Source of the DNA: Chrysochromulina tobinii
Lineage: Eukaryota; Haptophyta; Prymnesiales; Chrysochromulinaceae
Reading direction: 5' to 3'
NCBI GenBank assembly: GCA_001275005.1
Contig: JWZX01003293.1
Location: forward strand, 1-33,759
Length of the DNA: 33,759 bases
How positions within the stretch are numbered: position 1 is the stretch's first letter; every line of letters begins with the position of its first letter. Below the pieces are notes generated by a model that made no database searches, was not told the DNA's origin, and saw only the letters and a list, made by a program, of their open reading frames with translations. This document shows positions 27,288 through 33,759 of the stretch, in pieces. Made by a program: the position numbers and the translations under genes.

Positions 27288-28383
27288 ATGGCTCCGATGG
27301 GTGGCGGGTGCGCCACAGCACCGCGCAGCACACGGCGGCCCGCACCCGACGCAGGCCTGTGCTCGCGAGGCTCGTGTATCGCCGTTTCGCGCCGCGCGAG
27401 GCCATTCCGACGCCCATGCGGCTCATGCACACCTGACGCAATCCCGTGTGTCCGACTCGCGCAGCGCTGACACTGGCTCCGGCCTCGCGGGCATCGCGAA
27501 AAAGTTCTGCCTCACCGGTGCATCGTCGATGCTCGCCGAGGGCGCCACCTTCCCGATCGACATCACCAAGACGCGTCTGCAGCTCCAGGGCCAGGCCGAC
27601 TTCACCGGCACAAAGTTTGGCTTCGGCGGCATGATGGCCAACATCCTCAAGACCGAGGGCGTCGTTGGCCTGTACGCGGGCGTCACGCCAGCGATCGCGC
27701 GCCACATCCCGTACACGGGCTTCCGCGCCATCGGATACGAATACATCCGCGCCTTTTTTTGCGGCGACAAGCCCAAGGACCAGGCGCCGCTCCTCGCCAA
27801 GATGGCGGCCGGCATGTCGGCGGGCGCCATCGGGCAGGCGATCGCGGTGCCGTGCGACCTGATCAAGGTGCGCATGCAGTCGGATGGCCGCCTCGTCGCC
27901 GCGAAGAAGCTCGACAAGCCGCGCTACACGGGCCTCTTCGACGCGTTCGCAAAGATCCAGGCGGCCGAGGGCATTGGCGGGTTCTATGCGGGCTGCTGGC
28001 CGGCCATCCAGCGCGCGGCGCTGGTCAACCTGGGCGAGCTCACGACGTACGACACAGCCAAGAAGGCCATCGTGCCGATCACGGGCGACAACCTCCTCTG
28101 CCACCTCTCCTCCGCCATCTGCTCGGGCTTCGTCGCCTCCCTCTGCTCCACGCCTGCTGACGTGGCCAAGAGCCGTATCATGTCGCAGACCAAGCTGCCC
28201 GACGGCACGTTCCCGTACAACGGCACGCTCGATTGCTGGAAAAAGGTGGTGGCGAGCGAGGGCCCGATGGCGCTCTACAAGGGCTTCATTCCCGGCTGGC
28301 TGCGCCTCGGGCCGTGGCAGCTCGTCTTCTGGGTGTCGTACGAGCAGCTTCGCATCCTCACCGGCATCGGCGGCTTCAAGTAA
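27288..28383 (+). CDS. UCP/dicarboxylate-type mitochondrial carrier, two exons
   Basis: An inner mitochondrial membrane carrier. Proposed exon 1 is 27288-27307 (ATGGCTCCGATGGGTGGCGG) and exon 2 is 27465-28383, giving 312 residues. That is the normal carrier length and starts MAPMGGGADTGSGLAGIAKK. The three signatures are FPIDITKTRLQ, VPCDLIKVRMQ and TPADVAKSRIM. Helix sequences such as RHIPYTGFRAIGYEYIR and RAALVNLGELTTYDTAKKAI resemble uncoupling proteins and plant PUMPs, which also have 'R.A.VN..EL..YD..K'. The C terminus is FWVSYEQLRILTGIGGF. UCP-type carriers exchange dicarboxylates/amino acids and, in some species, leak protons. The substrate here is not determined. The first exon is short and its choice is based on frame and splice signals, so it is less certain than the rest. 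Confidence 0.88.
27308..27464 (+). other. Proposed intron of the UCP-like gene
   Basis: Donor GGCGG/GTGCGCCAC at 27308 and acceptor GACTCGCGCAG/CGCTGACAC ending 27464, 157 nt, phase 2. It restores a single frame from a good-context ATG (CAACCATGGC) to the carrier domain. The unspliced frame upstream of the domain has no ATG and an unlikely His/Ala-rich sequence. Confidence 0.6.
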
Positions 28384-29211
28384 GCGTCGTCCCGAGCAGC
28401 ACGCAGAGCTCGCCCCGAGGACGACGGCTGTCCACATGCGCCCACGTGCTGGCGTCGTCGTCGGCGTCGGCGGTCGCGCGGGCACGCACTGCGCGCGGGG
28501 GAGCGTGGGAGGGGGCTCGCGCGCGCGCGCTGGAGGTCGTGTGCGGTGCGTGAGAGGATTAAGGGAAGCAGGGAGGGCGCGCGAGCGATGCCGGCCGCGG
28601 CAGTGGACGCGGCGCGAGCCACTCGATGGCGCTCCGAGGCGGCTGTAGCGGCTCTGGTCACGAGGTACAAGCGGACAACAGGTCGAGCTGACTCTACTCC
28701 TCTCCGCCGTGGGGCGTCGGACGCACCGAACCCGATACGAGCCGTTGTGCGTTACCGGCTACCACCGTTCTCCCGGGCTGAGTGGTGTGAGTGCATCGTG
28801 TTTCTTCCGTCGGCTTTTTGGTGAGGATATTTGGTGTCGGCTGTCGCGGTGCGTGTCGCTGTCGGGGCGTGCGTGTCGGGCGACGTATGCCGGTGCACGT
28901 GCAGGGGTTACGGTTAGGTTTACTGTACGTACCGCCGTGTTCGCGGTCCACGCTCCACGGACCACGCGGGTACGTTGCGCGGGGCGCTACCTTGCGTTTC
29001 CGTTCTTCATCTTCCTTGGCGTGCAGGCGTCCTGTGCTCCCGGCTGGGTCGGGGCGCGGGGGCGCGGCCGCGGGCCCGGCGGCGGCGCGGGACACCGGGT
29101 ACGTTTAACATAACTTTAACACGAGTAAATACACGACGGTCACGAGAGACGAGACACGACGCCCCAGCCCCCAGGGCCCAGGCCCCACCAGCCACCTAAG
29201 CGTAAGCCCCA

Positions 29212-29231
29212 CCCCGGGGTCGACCCCGGGG
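29212..29231. repeat. Perfect 20-bp palindrome
   Basis: The sequence ccccggggtcgaccccgggg is identical to its reverse complement. It could form a very stable hairpin in RNA or a symmetric protein-binding site. Confidence 0.95.
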
Positions 29232-29436
29232 CGCGTGTCCCGGACCCCACTGCGCGACTGGACGGTCGTCCCCGCGGGCCCGCGCCTGGCGTCAAACGAC
29301 TGTTCACGACTGGCGTTCCGCGCGCCCGCGAACTGACGAACGCGTGCGGCAGGCCGCGTCGGTGCTCAGCCGCGTCAATTATCACGGGGGCCGTGAGGTG
29401 AGCCTGGGGTCTGGCGAACCGGGACCGGCACCCGGC

Positions 29437-29500
29437 GCCCTGACGCTCGGGGAGCCGCCAACGGCCAAGACCGTCAGGCGACAGGGCTCAGCGTCAGGGC
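29437..29500. repeat. Inverted repeat with 11-bp perfect arms
   Basis: Arm 1 gccctgacgct (29437-29447) and arm 2 agcgtcagggc (29490-29500) enclose a 42-base loop. Inside it, a shorter pair of related motifs (ggccaagaccgtcaggcga) adds potential structure. Function unknown. Confidence 0.85.
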
Positions 29501-29841
29501 ATCAGGAGGGACGCACCCGCACCTTGAGATTCGTCGGTAGGGTGCGGTTTTATATGGTGGGATGTCGATTTCACTGAAATAACAGCGGCGCGGGTGTGAA
29601 CGCGTTTGACAGAAGCCATGGAAATACACACCGCCTAAACACCGCCGCGCGCCGGGGCCCGGGCGTTGTCCGTTGATCAATCACCCCCCCGTGGAGGCGC
29701 TAGTGCGGTTCGCATCTACCAGCGGAGTCTTCGAGGTCGACCATCATGGAGGCGAACATCGGGCGAAAGCCCATGTCGCGCTGTCGTGGCGCGGGTCCCG
29801 TGAGGCGTTGATCGGTGCCCGGTGCGACGCTTCCCGCGCTC

Positions 29842-30674
29842 TCACAGCTTGCCGGCGCCCCCTCGGACGAAGCCAGCCTTGATGGCCTGCGCGTCCGCAA
29901 TGCATGGGAAGAAGTGCACCTGCCCCTTGACGGCGCCCTTCTGGAGCGCCTCGTTGCCGTTAGCCCACTTGCCCGGACCCACGTCCCACTTGTCCGCTGG
30001 CGTCTGAATCTCCTTGAAGTAGACGAGGATGGGGAGCTGCTCACTCGGGAAAAACTCCCAGTTCACCTGCGGGCAAGCACGTGGGTGGGCCCGTGCGATC
30101 GCTCAGCGCGTCCGGTCGTCTTCTCGTTTGGCCGTGAGCAAGGCACGCACCACCGAACTCAGCGCCCAGCGATTCTCGCCACCGACGGCGAAGTTCTCGC
30201 CGGTCGCGCCGAGATCGGTACTAAAGAGGTTGCCGAGTGGTTTGGTCTTCACTTCGATCTGTAACGGTGAGACTCGAGCTCACGCACTTAAGGTCAACAG
30301 CTGCGCGTGCATGAGTTCGACTCATGCGTTCGACTCATGCCACGAGTTCGACTCATGCCACCCACCGCCTCGCCGTCGAATACGAAGCGGATGCGAAAGG
30401 TTTGAAAGACCAAGAACATGCCGAGCACGGTCAAGAAGCCGCCGACTAAGGTAGGTGCGAAGAGGATCGCCAGTCCAGTGACTGCGAAACTCGCTGCGAC
30501 CCGATAGTCTTCCTTCACGACGACCTCCTTGGCCATGATGGGCGTCGAGCGGGCGCCAGTGGTGGTGAGCGCATGGCTGTGTGCAGCTGATACACAGGTT
30601 TTCTGCATGTATGCTGCCGGTGCGTGGAAGGCACCGGCGACAGCGAGAGAGAGAGTGAAGGCGAGAACCCGCAT
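29842..30674 (-). CDS. DUF3119-like plastid protein, three exons
   Basis: Exons 30674-30366, 30258-30154 and 30066-29842 give about 212 residues. The ATG at 30674 starts MRVLAFTLSLAVAGAFHAPA: a signal peptide followed by Phe at the predicted cleavage point (GA/FHAP). This is the hallmark of proteins imported into red-algal secondary plastids. After a short transit region come two hydrophobic helices (SFAVTGLAILFAPTLVGGFL and VLGMFLVFQTF). Next is the beta-rich FVFDGEA/IEVKTKPLG segment, then NWEFFPSEQLPILVYFKEIQ and QVHFFPCIADAQAIKAGF. These last blocks fit the cyanobacterial/plant DUF3119 family ('..F.P..PVL.YF.E....HF.P.LFD...L'). The family has no firmly known role to me; plastid membrane localisation is inferred. 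A middle stretch (NLFSTDLGATGENFAVGGEN) appears to be an insert relative to the family as I remember it. Confidence 0.7.
30067..30153 (-). other. DUF3119-like gene intron 2
   Basis: Donor TCG/GTGGTGCGT at 30153 (or GTGCGTGCC three bases on) and acceptor GCCCGCAG/GTGAACTGG; phase 0, 87 or 84 nt. The frame through it stops at a TGA near 30104. Confidence 0.75.
30259..30365 (-). other. DUF3119-like gene intron 1 with tandem repeats
   Basis: Donor GAGGCG/GTGGGTGGC and acceptor ACCGTTACAG/ATCGAAGTG, phase 0, 107 nt. It holds three tandem units of GGCATGAGTCGAACTCGT type (about 30355-30310). The join FDGEA/IEVKTKPLG fits the domain. Confidence 0.75.
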
Positions 30675-30822
30675 TTTCCCGCAGGACCGTAAAAAGTTTT
30701 CGTTACGGCGGAGCGTGTGATGAAAAACGAGCACGCACCGAGAGTGTGAAGATTTCGCTGCCGTTCCTTCCCCGGGTAAGCATCTTTCAAATCGTCCCTC
30801 GAGCTGCCCGAGTGTGTTCGAC
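30675..30822. promoter_or_regulatory. Very short divergent promoter
   Basis: 148 bases between the starts of the DUF3119-like gene (minus) and the unknown gene (plus). Contains 'gtaaaaagttttcgttacgg' and 'gatgaaaaacgagc', A/T-rich patches in a GC-rich setting, consistent with a core promoter. Confidence 0.45.
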
Positions 30823-31578
30823 ATGCCGCGCGTGCTCGAATCGGCCAGCGGCTTGACGCAGATCGATATCGACCGGTATGCACATGCACGACAGCCATCC
30901 GCCGGTGGTTGGCGGTCGGTCGAGTCGCCACACGTGAGCCAAATCATGGCGCCAGATCAGTATCCGCCCACCGCAGGGGCCCGACCGCTGCTGAAGCCCG
31001 CGATCTCTGCTCGGGACGGCGCAGGATACGCCGCTGCCAATCTTGTGGACTCTACTCGGGACGGCATGCTGCGGAAGAATGCGGTGGGGCCTTTGCCACC
31101 AGCCACAGATGCAGAGAGTCTTCGGCTCATGCAGGCCAAGGTGCGCGTGGCTGCCCCGCCGCCGGATGGTGCATACCTGAGGTCCGACAGCGGTACCGCC
31201 GCAACCTCGGGTCGCTTCCTCGGGAGCGGCAAGGCGCGCGTCGATCCATCGAAGGTCCCCGCCGTGGCCAATCTGCCCGTGGCCTCGGACGCGGACATCG
31301 CCATCTTTGCCGACCCGTCCGCAGAGATTTCCCTTCATCGGGAGATGGGACACATGAACGTGTGCGCGCGGCCGACTGATTCGCTGAGTGAGAGCCTGCA
31401 GGGGCAGCAGCGGCACTGGGTGGAACACGCGGCGGGCGCACCGCCGCCGCCATGCGCACCCGTCGTCGGGCGTACCCCCGACCCGATCGCACACACGGTG
31501 AACCTCAAGGAGGAGCAGCTCTTCGCGCGCAAGCGTGCGGGTGCGCTCAAACCACAGTCGACCTTCGCCTTCGGCTGA
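30823..31578 (+). CDS. Unknown conserved-looking protein
   Basis: Not recognised. 251 residues from the ATG at 30823 (MPRVLESASGLTQIDIDRYA); the open frame upstream has only a GTG. The composition is that of a soluble protein without signal peptide or membrane helix. Features are Pro/Ala-rich linkers and short motif-like blocks: ARPLLKPAISARDGAGYAAA, PSAEISLHREMGHMNVCARP and NLKEEQLFARKRAGALKPQS, ending TFAFG. Strong GC at third codon positions and a clean single frame support a real gene. The pattern of short motifs in disordered sequence is reminiscent of axonemal inner proteins, but this is only a guess. It shares a 148-base promoter region with the plastid gene. Confidence 0.65.
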   Translation: MPRVLESASGLTQIDIDRYAHARQPSAGGWRSVESPHVSQIMAPDQYPPTAGARPLLKPAISARDGAGYAAANLVDSTRDGMLRKNAVGPLPPATDAESLRLMQAKVRVAAPPPDGAYLRSDSGTAATSGRFLGSGKARVDPSKVPAVANLPVASDADIAIFADPSAEISLHREMGHMNVCARPTDSLSESLQGQQRHWVEHAAGAPPPPCAPVVGRTPDPIAHTVNLKEEQLFARKRAGALKPQSTFAFG

Positions 31579-32007
31579 CGAGCCGACGATCGACGCACGC
31601 TGTGGCGTGGGAGCGAGATCAACGACCGGGTGGTCCGTCGGGCACCATGCCTCAGCATCATCGAAACTCGCAAACTCGCGCTCTGCCGCTTGGTAAGCGA
31701 AACTAGTCGCAGTATATAGTCCAAGTTCGTCGTAATCCTAAAGAAACACTAGCCTGCCTCGCGGTACCACGAGTAGGCGGCCAACACTAAAGTCTAGAAT
31801 CGTCGAACGCGTCAGACCCGGCGACCCCGAAGCGGTAAGCGCTTGTCCGCGAACGTCAGGGACCAGCATTCTGTTTCTGATCGATACGGACTGCGAGGAT
31901 CGCTCCTCGCGCCTTACAGCCGTAATCCCGCCGTGCGTTCTGTTCGAGGGCGGTGCAATCTCCAGATTCAAATCTCGACTCCTCCGGCGGCGGGGCGGCG
32001 TGATTAT
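31579..32007. other. Convergent intergenic region
   Basis: Between two 3' ends. Includes AT-richer sequence around 31690-31800 (aaactagtcgcagtatatag; cctaaagaaacac). No gene or structured element is supported. Confidence 0.45.
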
Positions 32008-33685
32008 TCAGCGCATCACGTAGACCACCGAAGCTTCGGAATCAGGATCCTCGAACCCCTTGAGAGCGGCGCGGCGCGCACTCAGGCTGCCAAGGCGCGG
32101 CAGGCGCACCGCAGGCCGCATGCGCGCCGTCTCGGCGCCGGACGGGTGCGTTGTCTGGGACTGCGCCTGGTAAGGCAGCACGTCACGACGGCGGCGTGGC
32201 GTCTTGTTGTGCGGTAGCAGCGGTAGCAGCGGTAGCAGCGGTAGCAGCTGGGTGGGTGGCGGTGGGCGCGCCGTGTCGGGCTGTGGGTGCGCCGTGTTGG
32301 GCTGTGGGCGACCCCCCCTCGCGATCGGTGCGTTGACGCGGCGTTTGGGCTCGAGATTGCTCCGAGATCGAGATTGGCGTTTGGGCTCGAGAGTCCGTAA
32401 CGTCCCATGTGTGCCGGTGAGCGAGGCGAGCACGCCACCGCCGCTGCCACCACCTCTGCCTCGTGCAGCTGGAGGCATCAAATCCTCAGTGCTCATCTCG
32501 ACGCAGCGTCGAGAGCGTCGGGTCTCCTCCACATATTTGGCAAAGCGAGAGACCTCATCACCCTCGATGACGTGCGCCGCAGCCGCTGCCGGCGGCGGCG
32601 GCGGCAGTTCTGGAGGCGGCGCTGGAGGTGGCGCTAGAAGCGGCGCTGGAGGCGACGGCTGGCAACGCCCGACGAACCCTGGAGAGCTCCGATATTTCTC
32701 CGAGATTTCTCCGAGATTGAGATTGACGATCCCTGGAGAGCCGTCGCCTCCATCTCCGAGCATGAGCCCGAAATCTCCGAGATTGAGATTGCGCAGGCCG
32801 CCGCCCTGAACGGTGGCAGCGCTGAGACACTGCGGCAGCGGCGGTGGCAGCACGTCCGGCACGATCGAGGAGTGTTGGACGATTGGAGTGTCGATCATCT
32901 GAGGAACGAGGACTCTGCCTGAGCCGTACGCGGCACCATACGGCAGGGCTGCTGCGTACGGCGCGCCCTCGCCACCAAGGGGGAAGGGGTTGCGGGGCGC
33001 AGGCGGCGTCATGCGCGCGGCCATCACCGCCGCGCCATACGCCCCGGCGGAGGTGGAGTAGTAATGGTACCGTGAGAGCGTCTCATCCACGTAGGCCTCG
33101 CGATTCTCGGTCAGAGATTGGAAGTGGTCCTTGGGCAGATGATCGAGATTGGGCGGGAGATTGGGCGGGAGATTGGGCGGGAGATTGGGCGTGATCATGC
33201 CCGATGGCGAGCGATGTCGCCGTGGGACGGGCAGCACGTTCATGATCGCCTCGGCCAACGGCCGCTCGCGCGGCGTCAACTCGGTTGACAGGCGCCTCGC
33301 GCCACCGCTGGAGCGGAGTGACGAAGGGGGCGTGGGCCGTGTCTCGTGTATCTGCACCCGCAGCGGGTGAAGAGCCGTGCCGAGACCGCCGCCCTCGTAG
33401 ATCGAGAGATCTTCCTCAAGGCTGGCCACGCCTGCGGCCTTCCAGTGCGGACGATTGTCCCACTCCCCCCTCAGCCGCGCCAGTCGTTCCTCCTCTTCCT
33501 CCTTTGAGCGGATCCTCTCGCTCGCCAAGTGCGCCTTCTCTGCCGCAGCCGCCTCACGAGCCCGCGCAGCGGCTTCTCTTTGGGCGGCCTCGCGCGCGGC
33601 GGCGGCGGCGGCCCTCTCCTCGCGAAGCGCTTGGGCTTCGGCACGCCGTCTCTCATCCTCGTCGTCCGATGGCGTATGCGGCGGC

Positions 33686-33730
<45 letters not shown>

Positions 33731-33759
33731 AGCGGCGGCCTCTGCCGCCGTGGCGAAGT
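32008..33759 (-). CDS. Proline-rich repeat protein, 5' end outside the window
   Basis: Not recognised. The frame is open from the window edge (33759) to the stop at 32008, 583 codons, with no need for an ATG inside. It begins with a polyproline run (about 33738-33680), then an acidic/Arg-rich Ala-Glu coiled coil (AAAREAAQREAAARAREAAA), then EEERLARLRGEWDNRPHWKA. NLPP repeats, NLNLG motifs, a Pro/Ala-rich block and a helix, EVSRFAKYVEETRRSRRCVE, follow. The basic, Pro-Leu-repeat tail ends VVYVMR. The layout (polyproline, Ala/Glu helix, short repeats) is like the proline-rich gene at the other end of the window, without clear homology. It may be a cytoskeletal scaffold. Low complexity makes any function uncertain. 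Confidence 0.6.
32212..32247. repeat. 9-bp coding repeat, four copies
   Basis: Four copies of cggtagcag, read on the minus strand as LLP repeats in the proline-rich protein. Confidence 0.95.
33147..33194. repeat. 12-bp coding repeat, four copies
   Basis: Three copies of gattgggcggga and a variant gattgggcgtga; on the minus strand they encode PNLP repeats. Confidence 0.95.
33680..33738. repeat. GGC run encoding polyproline
   Basis: Nearly pure ggc repeats at the window edge, read as CCG (Pro) on the minus strand. Confidence 0.95.

Larger units (their letters stand above)
28384..29841. other. Large convergent gene-free region
   Basis: Almost 1.5 kb between two 3' ends. It is GC-rich, with T/G-rich DNA at 28780-28930 and an AT-richer patch at 29100-29140. 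Open frames are short, differ on the two strands and show no protein motif. It holds a 20-bp palindrome and an 11-bp inverted repeat (listed separately). No tRNA, rRNA or transposase was recognised; a non-coding RNA or a decayed element is possible. Confidence 0.5.

Noticed and set aside
27127-28485. Long minus-strand open frame of about 450 codons opposite the UCP-like gene
   Set aside because: It is the antisense shadow of the carrier gene. It is Arg/Glu/His-rich with no domain, whereas the plus strand has all three carrier signatures.
30301-30360. Three gttcgactc motifs resembling a tRNA B box
   Set aside because: They are parts of an intronic tandem repeat; no acceptor stem, A box or cloverleaf can be formed around them.

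Overview
The window looks like nuclear DNA of a unicellular eukaryotic alga with a secondary plastid of red-algal origin, most likely a haptophyte or a similar group. The evidence is short GT-AG introns, very GC-rich genes with long Pro/Ala/Gln/Ser tracts, a Sfi1-type centrin-binding protein, an OPA3 protein and mitochondrial carriers. Two genes point to a plastid: a PAP/fibrillin protein, and a DUF3119-like protein whose presequence reads like a signal peptide ending in the 'AF' motif typical of red secondary plastids. There is no sign of bacterial, organellar or viral origin, and I found no rRNA, tRNA or CRISPR array.

Layout. 1-305: AT-richer repeats. 306-1869 (-): MFS transporter, two exons. 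2419-3311 (-): proline-rich protein with unresolved 5' end. 3464-6196 (-): coiled coil + tropomodulin-like LRR + EF-hand protein. 6429-7650 (+): unknown acidic protein. 7811-8398 (-): TMEM242-like. 9000-9707 (-): PAP/fibrillin. 9770-14301 (-): Sfi1-like W-repeat protein, two exons. 14432-15955 (-): phosphofructokinase-fold protein with degenerate active-site motifs. 16514-17269 (+): RluA-type pseudouridine synthase. 17801-18364 (-): OPA3-like. 18706-23945 (+): two complete six-helix cation-channel/cyclic-nucleotide-domain modules, probably one fused gene of four exons. 24898-26034 (-): UDP-glucose 4-epimerase with one in-frame intron. 26167-27030 (-) and 27288-28383 (+): head-to-head mitochondrial carriers, the second UCP-like. 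28384-29841: gene-free, with palindromes. 29842-30674 (-): DUF3119-like plastid protein, three exons. 30823-31578 (+): unknown protein. 32008 to the window end (-): proline-rich protein, 5' end outside the window.

The genes do not form a pathway. They are ordinary housekeeping, organellar and cytoskeletal genes packed closely, often as head-to-head pairs that must share a short promoter region. The most interesting points are the apparent pseudo-dimeric channel and the intron architecture. All donors that I could place begin GTG. The downstream exon often also begins GTG, or carries a longer copy of the sequence at the donor. Many intron bodies are degenerate 10-11 bp tandem repeats of a CCTCTGA-type unit, and several introns carry copies of the adjacent exon edge. 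Related 10-bp minisatellites run through the stop codons of two genes. Other points are a PFK-fold probable pseudoenzyme and a tropomodulin-like domain joined to an EF-hand outside animals.
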